25,245 bases of DNA, taken from positions 1 through 25,245 of the IMG/VR virus record IMGVR_UViG_3300009502_000997; one strand, written 5' to 3'. The translations under genes and the position numbers were made by a program. This DNA is from a virus. The notes under the pieces were generated by a model that had not been told where the DNA came from, searched no databases, and was given only the letters and a program-made list of their open reading frames with translations. Within the stretch, counting starts at the first letter, position 1. The number at the start of each line of letters is the position of its first letter. This document shows positions 16,388-23,610 of this stretch, piece after piece.

Positions 16388-16613
16388 TGAGAGTGGTCTC
16401 GCCACTACGAACTTTGTCGATGACCACGACAAGTCGTTGTATAAGATTGCTTTCTATCTCAAGAGTCAGGGCGTTCACTAAGGTACCGAACTCAGTGTCC
16501 GCCATAACGGTGGTCAACTGTGTTCGGCACTTCTTCAGAAGTTCAATCGCACCAGGAGCGTGTTCGCTGGTGGCGAATGAAATCATCTTCTGGCGAATAG
16601 GTTCAGACTCCAT
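16380..16613 (-). CDS. small helical protein of unknown function
   Basis: 77 aa. Two or three amphipathic helices (GAIELLKKCRTQLTTVM, LVNALTLEIESNLIQRLVVVIDKV). It overlaps both neighbours (11 nt with the gene before it, 8 nt with the one after), so translation is likely coupled. No family recognised. Confidence 0.72.
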   Translation of the reverse strand: MESEPIRQKMISFATSEHAPGAIELLKKCRTQLTTVMADTEFGTLVNALTLEIESNLIQRLVVVIDKVRSGETTLND

Positions 16614-16815
16614 GTTTTTTCTTTTCTTCTAATAACTCTTTCTCTTGGTCAGAAGCTTCTTTTAGTAATTCTTCTTTAGACCCGCTCCGAAGAATTTTTA
16701 CTAATTCCTCGTGTTCATCAATAAAGTCCTGTAAGTCCATAGTAACGGTATCAGATTTTACCTGATTTTTTTTACCATTCTCAACGTCCTTGTAGACTTG
16801 TTTGATTGAGGACAT
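16603..16815 (-). CDS. small charged helical protein
   Basis: 70 aa. The first ~25 residues are lysine-rich; DLQDFIDEHEELVKILRSGSKEELLKEASDQEKELLEEKKK is probably one long helix or coiled coil. It starts 1 nt after the stop of the 42-aa lysine-rich gene. No family recognised. Confidence 0.7.
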   Translation of the reverse strand: MSSIKQVYKDVENGKKNQVKSDTVTMDLQDFIDEHEELVKILRSGSKEELLKEASDQEKELLEEKKKHGV

Positions 16816-16816
16816 A

Positions 16817-16945
16817 CTACTTCTTCGATGCGTGGGACGACTTCATCATGTCGCGCGCTGTCCCCTCCGTCTTCTTCTCAGCCGCTTTTACTGCCTTTGA
16901 CTCACTTTTTTCGTACTTTGCTGTCTCAACTTTTTTTGATGCCAT
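16817..16945 (-). CDS. 42-aa lysine/serine-rich peptide
   Basis: Reads MASKKVETAKYEKSESKAV and continues AEKKTEGTARDMMKSSHASKK; very basic, no hydrophobic core. It is packed 1 nt before the next gene and preceded by the leader TAATCATTAACTTTT, which resembles other starts in this cluster. It could bind DNA or be packaged in the head; that is only a guess from charge. Confidence 0.6.
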   Translation of the reverse strand: MASKKVETAKYEKSESKAVKAAEKKTEGTARDMMKSSHASKK

Positions 16946-16963
16946 AAAAGTTAATGATTATTA

Positions 16964-17047
16964 TTAAGCAGCTTCCTCTTCTTCTTTCGCTTCTTCTGCT
17001 GCCTCTTCTTCTGGTGTCTCAGGAACAACCTGTTCTTCGTTTTCCAT
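16964..17047 (-). CDS. 27-aa acidic peptide (tentative)
   Basis: Reads MENEEQVVPETPEEE then mostly Ala and Glu, ending in AA. It fills the gap between two small genes and keeps the operon's spacing. Low complexity makes it hard to test by codon use. It might be a real peptide or a spacer that happens to be open. Confidence 0.45.
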   Translation of the reverse strand: MENEEQVVPETPEEEAAEEAKEEEEAA

Positions 17048-17058
17048 AATAGTAGTGA

Positions 17059-17232
17059 TTAGACTTTACGCCCATGATAATTTGGACCGCCTGGAGCTGC
17101 ACCCGCTTTACGGGCGAGATTTCCGATAACTCCACCAGGAACTCCTTCCGCTTTTAACTGCGCGGCTCGACCACCGTGCCCAAGTTTATTGGACTTTCCC
17201 TCAAATGAACCAGATTTTTTTATTGATGCCAT
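17059..17232 (-). CDS. 57-aa basic glycine-rich protein
   Basis: I chose the ATG at 17232 (MASIKKSGSFEGKSNKLGHGG), 13 nt after the SleB-like gene's stop; an ATG at 17277 would overlap that gene by 32 nt. The core GHGGRAAQLKAEGVPGGVIG and ARKAGAAPGGPNYHG is unusually well ordered for such a short protein and looks like a conserved phage family, though I cannot name it. Net positive charge suggests contact with nucleic acid or capsid lumen. Confidence 0.7.
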   Translation of the reverse strand: MASIKKSGSFEGKSNKLGHGGRAAQLKAEGVPGGVIGNLARKAGAAPGGPNYHGRKV

Positions 17233-17245
17233 AAGTGAATCATTT

Positions 17246-17794
17246 TCATTTAGCGAATAACTTTTTCGTGTCATCATACGTTATCGAACCATCTTTATTG
17301 TGACTATAATAATACGCTCCATTCGTATTGTCAGGATATTGCCCTGACTTTATCTGTCCATATATATTGTTCACAATCGAATCGACTTGACCCTTCTTCG
17401 CAATAGAGGGGGCATCAGGAGGATTCGCATATTGATTATATTGTGAACTACCATATGCCTGATATTGATTCGGCATCGCAACCACTTGAGCGAGAGTCTT
17501 CGGTTGCCCATTAGCCGCATAAGCCTTCATGCGATTTAGAGCAGTATTCAGAATGACATTAGCTTCAAGATTCTGTTTATCAGGACTTCGGTTACTTAAC
17601 TCTCCATATAAAAGAGGTCTCATCGCTTGCATATCTGCATCTGAAATCTGCACTCCACGATTTGCTAAATTGTACGAAGTTGGTGAGGCTTCTGCTTTCG
17701 GCGCAGCATAGTAATTAGAAATACCCATTGCTGGTTTCACTAAATTATTATTCATCCACTGCCCTGCTGAGTTGTAAAGACTTTTTAAGTCCAT
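17246..17794 (-). CDS. SleB-like cell-wall hydrolase
   Basis: 182 aa. From residue ~53 it follows the Hydrolase_2 (SleB) pattern: MRPLLYGELSNRSPDKQNLE, with Glu65 as candidate catalytic acid, then VILNTALNRMK, TLAQVVAMPNQYQAY and finally NTNGAYYYSHN. This family cleaves peptidoglycan glycan strands. Residues 1-50 are a non-catalytic N-terminal extension without a signal peptide. It begins 3 nt after the portal gene's stop. Its place beside the portal and far from the lysis-like trio suggests a virion-borne enzyme that opens the wall during DNA entry; use as an endolysin is the alternative. Confidence 0.82.
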   Translation of the reverse strand: MDLKSLYNSAGQWMNNNLVKPAMGISNYYAAPKAEASPTSYNLANRGVQISDADMQAMRPLLYGELSNRSPDKQNLEANVILNTALNRMKAYAANGQPKTLAQVVAMPNQYQAYGSSQYNQYANPPDAPSIAKKGQVDSIVNNIYGQIKSGQYPDNTNGAYYYSHNKDGSITYDDTKKLFAK

Positions 17795-17797
17795 ACT

Positions 17798-20101
17798 CTA
17801 TTGACCTCCAAATATAGGAGGATTTGCTGCACGACCAACTGAAGCATCCACCCCCGCGCCCATCGGACTTTGAGGACGAGGTACTTCACCTGGAGCTTGT
17901 GGTTGCATTGGATTTGTTCCATCTGGAGACATCATTTGTCCAGGAGCTGCGGCATCTCCTGTTCCTGGTGGAATATTGGTTGGAACTCCTCCTGGTGGTG
18001 CTGGTACTGGACCAGTATGCTCAACACTTCCTCCAATACGAGATGGTTGAAGTCCCGCTTGTGCCTCAATCTCACGCTTCACATCTTCAGGAGCATCTTT
18101 ATATGCGAGAGATTCCGCTGGAGGTTTATTATTCGGTTTTGCATTTTGCGCTGCTTGTTGCATCGCAATTTGAGCTTGGGATGGCTTCTTTGCCATAATG
18201 TCATCGTAGTCAGACTTCGAAATGAAATCATAGATGTCCTGGTTCTGAATATCTAAAAGTTTTTCCAATGACATAAGCTGCGAAGAAGCAGCGTCTGGGT
18301 CTGCGTTTCGCAATGAGAAAATCTGTGTAATTTGGTTCGTAATGACTGGGAAAAGAGCCATAAATGTTTGTTTCTGAATTTCAAGTGATGGAAGAAGCAT
18401 TGAATCAGGGTCGATAATGAACTCAATATAGTCAGAAAGATGCCCATGTGCTTTCATCTCGTCGAACAATTTCTTCGAAGATATTGTACGAGTCGGAACA
18501 TTCTCCAACATCTCACCATCAGGAGTAAAGTCAAAATTAAGACGAAGATTCTTAGACGCGGCAGCCGCAAATTTGCCAGTACCTTGACCTTCATCGTCTG
18601 TAATTTCTTGTGATTCAACGAAGTAGTCAGGATTTTGTTTAGTGAATTCAGCAAGTTCTTCTTGTGAGTCAATCATAAAAACCTTATCGACAGGATATAT
18701 TTGTTGCATCCACGAATTTGCAATATGGGCATCAGTTTCAAGACCTTGCACCATAGAATTCTTCGGAGGAGTGAGACGATTGTACGCAGCTTCTTTCAAG
18801 ATGACAGTAGAACCAAGTGTGTTCTGTGAATCCGCACCCGCAACGATATTATTGACACCTGTATTTGCTTCAATAGATTCCTTTTGTTTATCTGCAAAAA
18901 TAATACCCTGCTGGACGTTACCTGTGGTTCGTATAACATCGATGTCCGTTCCAGGATGTTTTGGATTAACAATATTCGGTCCTCGCTTGTAAGTTGCAGT
19001 TCCATTTTGTACTTGAGCTCCGAAGAGAAGCGGAAAGATTTCCGCTTCAACCTGTTGAGCATTTAGGGAATTAATATAGGTGTACAACGCTGTATTTCCA
19101 CGCATCATTTCGTAGAGACCAACTCCGTGAGGGTCATTCAGATTCTTTATGAAACAGCGCGCGACTACAACCGACCCATGACTCCCGTAGTTCGGCATTT
19201 CCCCATCGTAGATAACCATTTTTCCACACGCAACAATATAACGATTGAGCATCGTGTTCTCGTAGTACCCAATAGTAACGGAACTTTTTGCTTTCTCTTG
19301 ATTTTCGTCCTTCGCCTCTTCAGAAACAGAGCAATACTCCAATTTCTTTTTATTTGCTTTCGCTGCTGGATATTTCTCGAAGAATTCGTCCTTCAACATA
19401 TCCTTCTCGTAGTACACCTCGAACTGAGACCAGTAATCGCCATTTGTAAAGCCAAGTCCGAGCCATGTCCTCTTCACATCGAGTGGTTCTCGGTACACAT
19501 CATCGAAAAGAATCTTATCCACTCCATTCCTCTTCACTGAAACGCGTCGTGGATACACTCGCCATGCCGCCCACCCGTATGTAAATAGATTTTGATACAC
19601 AAGCATCAGAGTATTACTTCCATTCGCCCCCGCCATAGACCAATTACGCTTCCAAAGTGTATACATCGCATGCCCGTAGATTTTGTCATCAGCGATAACT
19701 TGTGCATCAGGTAATTTTCCAGCAAGAACTGACGTTGCAATCATAATCTTCGAGAACGCTATTGGTTCTTGAGACACAGGTACGCCAGAACGATTCTGGT
19801 CACGGTCAGTAAGCTTTTGAGGATAGACATTAATATCATATGCGCCGTTAGCCATCTTGTTATAAAAGACCATTGAACCCCATCCACTCTTTTCATACAG
19901 TTTCTGCCCATACGAAACGTTCGTATTCATTATATTCATATCAATCTCCGACGCGAGAGCATCAAACTTCTCCCGATACTGGGATTTCTTCATCGCCTTC
20001 TTCTTCTTTTCGAGATACTCAATAGTATCTTTATCAGCCTTCTTGAGACTGGAGGTGTCCGTGGGTGTCGATGGTGTTGCAAGAGTTGTATCTTGTGGCA
20101 T
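17798..20101 (-). CDS. portal protein
   Basis: 767 aa from ATG at 20101; a TTG 9 nt upstream is also possible. Directly after large terminase (with one 40-aa gene between), the usual portal place. The N-terminal region is charged and helical. The central part (KMANGAYDINVYPQKLTDRD, SQFEVYYEKDMLKDEFFEKYP, YYENTMLNRYIVACGKMVIYDGEMP) matches large podovirus-type portals that form the dodecameric DNA channel. Residues ~540-640 are helix-rich stem/crown. The last ~110 residues are proline-, glycine- and methionine-rich and probably disordered (GPVPAPPGGVPTNIPPGTG). No Shine-Dalgarno; the leader is AT-rich with a repeated ATTTGCATTTGCATT. Identity by size, order and pattern. Confidence 0.88.
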   Translation of the reverse strand: MPQDTTLATPSTPTDTSSLKKADKDTIEYLEKKKKAMKKSQYREKFDALASEIDMNIMNTNVSYGQKLYEKSGWGSMVFYNKMANGAYDINVYPQKLTDRDQNRSGVPVSQEPIAFSKIMIATSVLAGKLPDAQVIADDKIYGHAMYTLWKRNWSMAGANGSNTLMLVYQNLFTYGWAAWRVYPRRVSVKRNGVDKILFDDVYREPLDVKRTWLGLGFTNGDYWSQFEVYYEKDMLKDEFFEKYPAAKANKKKLEYCSVSEEAKDENQEKAKSSVTIGYYENTMLNRYIVACGKMVIYDGEMPNYGSHGSVVVARCFIKNLNDPHGVGLYEMMRGNTALYTYINSLNAQQVEAEIFPLLFGAQVQNGTATYKRGPNIVNPKHPGTDIDVIRTTGNVQQGIIFADKQKESIEANTGVNNIVAGADSQNTLGSTVILKEAAYNRLTPPKNSMVQGLETDAHIANSWMQQIYPVDKVFMIDSQEELAEFTKQNPDYFVESQEITDDEGQGTGKFAAAASKNLRLNFDFTPDGEMLENVPTRTISSKKLFDEMKAHGHLSDYIEFIIDPDSMLLPSLEIQKQTFMALFPVITNQITQIFSLRNADPDAASSQLMSLEKLLDIQNQDIYDFISKSDYDDIMAKKPSQAQIAMQQAAQNAKPNNKPPAESLAYKDAPEDVKREIEAQAGLQPSRIGGSVEHTGPVPAPPGGVPTNIPPGTGDAAAPGQMMSPDGTNPMQPQAPGEVPRPQSPMGAGVDASVGRAANPPIFGGQ

Positions 20102-20157
20102 TTCAAACAATTATGAACCCTATTTAATGCAAATGCAAATAAAAAATGGTGGATAAC

Positions 20158-20280
20158 TCAAGAATTTTTCTTTTTTTCTTCCAAAAGAGCTTCTTCTTCA
20201 AGTTTTTTGCCTTGTTCATCCCAAATAGGAGGATATTCCCACCAATCAGGTCCTAAATACGCCTTCGGTTTCCTTTTCAT
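20158..20280 (-). CDS. 40-aa protein between terminase and portal
   Basis: Reads MKRKPKAYLGPDWWEYPPIW then a charged helix ending EEEALLEEKKKNS. It starts 5 nt after the large terminase stop and shares its strand. The tryptophan-rich middle (DWWEYPPIW) is unusual for random sequence. Unknown function; a small packaging or portal accessory is possible from position. Downstream, 20102-20157 is a short AT-rich leader of the portal gene. Confidence 0.65.
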   Translation of the reverse strand: MKRKPKAYLGPDWWEYPPIWDEQGKKLEEEALLEEKKKNS

Positions 20281-20285
20281 ATCTT

Positions 20286-22031
20286 CTATAGTTTTTGTGT
20301 TTCTCCAAATATCGCAGCCATATGGGAGAACCCTTCACTACCAGTTGTATCTTCCACATACTTCCCCTGCTCTTGAAGAACAGCGTATCCAATGCTCGCA
20401 GCCATGATTATGTCGTCATGCTTCTTGTCCATCGCCTCCGCTTTGCCTTTCGCGTTCCGAACGAAGGTAAACATCTCCCCAAGAAGCCCTGGAGGGAACC
20501 CTTGTTCCTTCCGCAAGAATATCGCCTTTAGAGAAGCAAGTGCGAACGGGCGAGTTGCACTAGTTGTCTTCCACCCAAAGTAACGCGTCACCTTCTGGGT
20601 GATATCGTCGAACACCTTTCGGTAATACAAGTTGATATACCCCATCTTCTCAAGGGCATCATTCACCCAGAGACCATCCTTGTTGCTCTCAATGCCGAGC
20701 AGTGCCCAGTTGTAGTACTTCCCGAGGTTGTACGCGTCCGTAGCCAGCTCGTCAGGCGGAACCTGCGAGCGGTACAACGCGTCGCAGTCTTGTGTCTTGT
20801 GGTTGATGACGTAAAGTACTTGCGCGTCCCCATGCGCGAGACCTTCCGCAGTATCCCCCCCGATGATGTACCGTGTTCCAATCTCAGGCATCTTCCAGAC
20901 TTCCAATCGCCCCGCTGATGTTTCCATAAAAGTCGGTTCGCCCTTTTCATTTGTGACGATTTCCCCCCTCTTCCCAGGGAGCATTTTAAGAAGAAGAGAT
21001 GCCACCTTCGCAATAGGGAAGTACGCCTGACCAGTCGATAGGAACGCTTCCTCAGGAGTTGTTGGGTATTCCTGCTTCAATTTCTTCACTGCTTCCGTAC
21101 TGTTCTTCCCACCAAACTGCAACCACTTCATGTAGTAGTACGTTATCTCAAGGTCCGTAAGCGAATTCTCAGTCTGATATGAAGCCCAGTCGATTTCGCA
21201 CTCCTCCATCTTCGCCACGGGTATCGTCTCGTATATCTTCGCCATCTCCGCGTCGTCGTACTGCCAGTTGTAGAAATGCGGCATGAATTGTACTTGAGAA
21301 AGAAGTGGTGTGATATCGTCCCTCTTCACCCAGTTCTCATTGAACATTTCGTAGAACCGCCCCGCCATGCCTTCAGCGGTACTCTCCACAAAGATGAATC
21401 CATCAAATGGTACCGTTGGGAATGTCCCCGTCTCCACCTCCTCCGCGCGCTTTGGGTACATGACGCACATCTTGGCGAACTCTGATATGTGAACGTAGTG
21501 GTACGTTCCCGAGCGACCTGATACCGACACTGCCAGCGATGAGGTCGCTCCCGCTTCAGGTCCGTAGTCAATCGTCACTTGAATTTTTCGCGCGCTGTTG
21601 TGATTCAGTTTGAAGAATGCCCCCTTCACATCCTCCGCCATGTTCCTTAACGCGAAGTCAATCTTCTTGTCGAATATCTCAGTCGCGTCCGTCACCTTGT
21701 GCGCGATGATGATTCCTTCCTTGTTCGTAGTGAAGAGTATCTCGTCTAGTATAAAAAGGTCGATGAATGTGGTAAACCCCAGTTGCCGCGCCTTCAGAAT
21801 GACGTGTCTGTGGTATGGATTTGGGATACAGAGGTAGTTGTTAAAAAAATGGGACTGTGCGCGGTTCATTTTGAACGGTTCCTTTGTACCATCTTTTGTA
21901 ATAATAAAATAAAGATTGTCCATCCTCCACCTCTTATTTTTTATCAAAGAAGGGTCGTCAATCAGTGCTTGAACTACCTCAGCATTGTGTTCCTTCAGAC
22001 TCTTATTCCCAGCATTGGAATTTGGTGGCAT
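20286..22031 (-). CDS. terL: terminase large subunit
   Basis: 581 aa. The ATPase domain shows the Walker A-like KARQLGFTT at ~80-88 (RQxGxTT variant, as in many phage terminases), Walker B with catalytic Glu in YVHISE (~179-184) and coupling segment FVESTAEGMAGRFYEMF (~214-230). The nuclease domain has acidic residues in GGDTAEGLAHGD (Asp393), LLGIESN (Glu448) and KKHDDIIMAA (Asp539/540), the three-site metal cluster of the RNase H-like fold. It packages DNA into the procapsid with TerS and portal. I start it at 22031 (MPPNSNAGNKSLKEH), 1 nt after the terS stop; earlier in-frame ATGs overlap terS. From ~20.4 to 22.5 kb the DNA is richer in GC than the portal region. Confidence 0.96.
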   Translation of the reverse strand: MPPNSNAGNKSLKEHNAEVVQALIDDPSLIKNKRWRMDNLYFIITKDGTKEPFKMNRAQSHFFNNYLCIPNPYHRHVILKARQLGFTTFIDLFILDEILFTTNKEGIIIAHKVTDATEIFDKKIDFALRNMAEDVKGAFFKLNHNSARKIQVTIDYGPEAGATSSLAVSVSGRSGTYHYVHISEFAKMCVMYPKRAEEVETGTFPTVPFDGFIFVESTAEGMAGRFYEMFNENWVKRDDITPLLSQVQFMPHFYNWQYDDAEMAKIYETIPVAKMEECEIDWASYQTENSLTDLEITYYYMKWLQFGGKNSTEAVKKLKQEYPTTPEEAFLSTGQAYFPIAKVASLLLKMLPGKRGEIVTNEKGEPTFMETSAGRLEVWKMPEIGTRYIIGGDTAEGLAHGDAQVLYVINHKTQDCDALYRSQVPPDELATDAYNLGKYYNWALLGIESNKDGLWVNDALEKMGYINLYYRKVFDDITQKVTRYFGWKTTSATRPFALASLKAIFLRKEQGFPPGLLGEMFTFVRNAKGKAEAMDKKHDDIIMAASIGYAVLQEQGKYVEDTTGSEGFSHMAAIFGETQKL

Positions 22032-22032
22032 G

Positions 22033-22515
22033 TTAGAAATCCAAATCCTCCTCTGTAGGAAGAGTTTCCACATCATGCAGTACCGTACCACTAGGCATTA
22101 TTGTTTGGTTTTCGATTTGATTCAAAATGACCGTCCGCAACTTGTTCTGTCCGAGTTTTGTGTTCGGTCCCGTCATGTCCTTCTCTTTCATGAGCGCGTT
22201 GTTGAATCTCCCCCACGCATTTCCGATAGCGTTCAGCGACCCGATGAGGTCCTTGTTCGTGAATGACTCCACCCCCCTCGCTTTGAACTCGTGCATAATC
22301 GTCAACGCGAGGTCGTTACTCTCCGCCGCGAGATTCGCCATGGCATTTGCGAACCCTCGGCTCTTCTCAATTTTTATCCCAGCGATGTTGGCGACACTTG
22401 GAGCGTACCCCACATCCAGCGCCAACTGCTTCTTGTTCATCATCTCTCCACCCCACATCCTGCGCGCATAGGCAATCTGTTTTGGGGTTGAACTGTTCTT
22501 TCGGTAGCCTGACAT
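22033..22515 (-). CDS. terS: terminase small subunit
   Basis: 160 aa from ATG at 22515 (MSGYRKNSSTPKQIAYAR). It has an N-terminal helix-turn-helix-like segment (STPKQIAYARRMWGG, KKQLALDVGYAPSVAN), as TerS uses to bind the packaging site. Helical oligomerisation region follows (FANAMANLAAESNDLALTIMHEF, DLIGSLNAIGNAWGRFNNALM), then an acidic tail ending EEDLDF that may bind TerL. It is the first gene of the leftward late cluster. In-frame ATGs at 22524 and 22527 are possible starts, but they sit within the best -10 candidate, so 22515 fits a (near-)leaderless mRNA. Confidence 0.9.
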   Translation of the reverse strand: MSGYRKNSSTPKQIAYARRMWGGEMMNKKQLALDVGYAPSVANIAGIKIEKSRGFANAMANLAAESNDLALTIMHEFKARGVESFTNKDLIGSLNAIGNAWGRFNNALMKEKDMTGPNTKLGQNKLRTVILNQIENQTIMPSGTVLHDVETLPTEEDLDF

Positions 22516-22522
22516 ACTTTCC

Positions 22523-22552
22523 ATCATACCATAATCTTTGTGGTGCTTGCAA
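22523..22552 (-). promoter_or_regulatory. candidate promoter for the late operon
   Basis: Read leftward: TTGCAA (22552-22547), 18-bp spacer, TATGAT (22528-22523). Transcription would start near 22516, right at the terS ATG, giving a leaderless message. Consensus match is moderate. Confidence 0.45.
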
Positions 22553-22565
22553 GTATATATATACT
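22538..22565 (+). promoter_or_regulatory. candidate promoter for the ribbon-helix-helix gene
   Basis: TTGTGG (22538-22543), 16-bp spacer, TATACT (22560-22565), about 16 nt before the ATG at 22582. It overlaps the late promoter candidate back to back. AGAGG directly touches the ATG, too close for normal Shine-Dalgarno use. Confidence 0.45.
22552..22565. promoter_or_regulatory. 14-bp perfect palindrome, likely operator
   Basis: AGTATATATATACT is its own reverse complement and covers the rightward -10; an 8-bp palindrome CTTGCAAG (22546-22553) abuts it and covers the leftward -35. Ribbon-helix-helix dimers bind such symmetric sites, so the adjacent regulator may control both directions. Confidence 0.55.
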
Positions 22566-22581
22566 ATGATATTATTAGAGG

Positions 22582-22818
22582 ATGAAAAAACAAACAAAAA
22601 CCGTAACATTCTGTCTCGATGATGAGTTATACACACGTCTTGTTTCAAGTTCAAAAAATCATAGTAGGAACTTTTCCGATATGGTTCGCATAATGGTTCG
22701 CCACTATATCGCTCAAGAAGATTTTACTAAAAAAACTGGCATAGCCGCTCCAGAAGGGCTTGGTGAGATAGGAAATATTACAGCAGGAGATGCTCCTAAA
22801 GGGTACATAAAAGCGTAG
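22582..22818 (+). CDS. ribbon-helix-helix (CopG/Arc-like) regulator
   Basis: 78 aa. Residues ~5-45 match the RHH fold: KTVTFCLDDELYTRLVSSS as the DNA-binding beta strand and helix A, then SRNFSDMVRIMVRHYI as helix B. RHH proteins act as dimers that put the paired strand into the major groove. The C-terminal ~30 residues (TKKTGIAAPEGLGEIGNITAGDAP) have no match to a toxin-binding tail that I recognise. No toxin gene is adjacent, so it is more likely a phage transcription switch than an antitoxin. It is the only gene at the divergence point, which carries a palindrome suited to its dimer, so autorepression and control of the late operon are likely. Confidence 0.85.
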   Translation: MKKQTKTVTFCLDDELYTRLVSSSKNHSRNFSDMVRIMVRHYIAQEDFTKKTGIAAPEGLGEIGNITAGDAPKGYIKA

Positions 22819-22830
22819 TTATGAACAAAA

Positions 22831-22897
22831 CCAACATAAGAAAAATCTTATGTCGTTGAGTATATGGCTTATCTAAGCCATATAACTTAAAACGACA
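22831..22897 (+). ncRNA. candidate structured RNA: two adjoining stem-loops
   Basis: ACATAAGA and TCTTATGT pair around AAAA (22834-22853). Next, bases 22851-22870 pair with 22875-22897 around the loop ATCT: 9 bp, one bulged A, 6 bp with one G-U, two bulged A, 5 bp, for about 20 pairs. The TGT at 22851-22853 is shared by both stems, so they compete or switch. No U-tract follows, so it is not a plain terminator. It could be the 3' UTR of the regulator gene or a small RNA; the strand is assumed from that gene. Confidence 0.5.
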
Positions 22898-23287
22898 CAA
22901 CAACATAATAATAGAAGAAGTAGCTTGTATATCGTTTCTATAGTATATTCTCTTATATTTACTTCCTATTATAAATAAAAAAGTATATAGGGTTATGTGT
23001 ATAATGATGTCAAGAATGGCTTATAACCTACCTTTTAATCACACACATAATGAAATCCTTATGTTGGTCCTCTCTGCTACGCTATGTGGATACTCTCTGG
23101 AATAACGACATAAGTATTATACCATATGTTGGTTATGTTGAAATAGAAGAAAAGTGTGACCACCTTTTTAATAGAATTTAAGGGGGGGGATGTTTTTAGG
23201 CTTACAATGGGTGAGGACTCTCTTTTTTCTATGATTAGAGAGGGGTGTGTTGGATAGGGGTAGCCCCCCTAGCCCTTTTAGAAATGT

Positions 23288-23320
23288 GTTGCTATGTGTT
23301 GTGATTACACAACACGCAAC
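23288..23320. repeat. 13-bp bulged inverted repeat beside ATGTGTTG repeats
   Basis: GTTGC-TAT-GTGTTGTG, loop ATTA, CACAACAC-GCAAC: 13 pairs with one 3-nt bulge. ATGTGTTG occurs at 23284-23291 and 23294-23301 (10 bp apart) and again at 23443-23450, next to ATGTGTTA at 23436-23443. Confidence 0.7.
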
Positions 23321-23471
23321 CAAGCGCATTGACATATAATATATGTATGTTGTGCATATGTGGCGTATGTATGCAGTGTGTGCGTATAATGTGCGCCTAT
23401 CGGCGCGCTGTATGATGTGGCGCGACTTGTGTTTTATGTGTTATGTGTTGTATCTACCCACCCCTACGCCC

Positions 23472-23500
23472 TTGACATATACTCCAAGTAATGCTGTAAT
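23472..23500 (+). promoter_or_regulatory. sigma70-like promoter
   Basis: TTGACA (23472-23477), 17-bp spacer, TGTAAT (23495-23500), with TGC forming an extended -10. A start near 23507 would give a ~115-nt leader to the first tiny gene. Confidence 0.6.
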
Positions 23501-23539
23501 TTCAACACATTCCCTCACGCAGTAAACACGTTTGACCGC

Positions 23540-23568
23540 TTGTATTATCCACTAAACAGGAGTATAAT
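23540..23568 (+). promoter_or_regulatory. sigma70-like promoter of the tiny-gene operon
   Basis: TTGTAT (23540-23545), 17-bp spacer ending AGGAG, TATAAT (23563-23568). A DnaA-like box (TTATCCACT) overlaps the spacer. The AGGAGTATAAT core is shared with the promoter at 24318-24346. Confidence 0.65.
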
Positions 23569-23585
23569 ACCCGCAGAAAGTTGAC

Positions 23586-23610
23586 CATTGATAAGAGAAT
23601 AAGAGAGTGC
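23586..23610 (+). repeat. left arm of 25-bp inverted repeat
   Basis: CA-N-TGATAAGAGAATAAGAGAG-N-GC: 23 of 25 bases match the reverse complement of 24292-24316, including a perfect 19-mer at 23589-23607. It lies in the 5' leader, about 11 nt before the first ATG of the tiny-gene operon. Confidence 0.9.

Noticed and set aside
22582-22818. Ribbon-helix-helix gene as antitoxin of a toxin-antitoxin pair
   Set aside because: No adjacent toxin-like ORF exists; the next ~800 bp are non-coding and the upstream gene is terS.
23264-23280. GGGG-TAG-CCCC followed by TTTT as an intrinsic terminator
   Set aside because: The stem has only 4 bp with a 3-nt loop and the T run is short and interrupted; no gene ends nearby.
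23329-23357. TTGACA at 23329 as a third promoter
   Set aside because: No acceptable -10 at 16-18 bp spacing; the sequence there is GTGCAT.
23343-23525. 60-codon plus-strand frame in the non-coding block
   Set aside because: The product is an improbable mix of Tyr, Cys, Met and Trp arising from the alternating TGTATG tract, and a promoter lies inside it.
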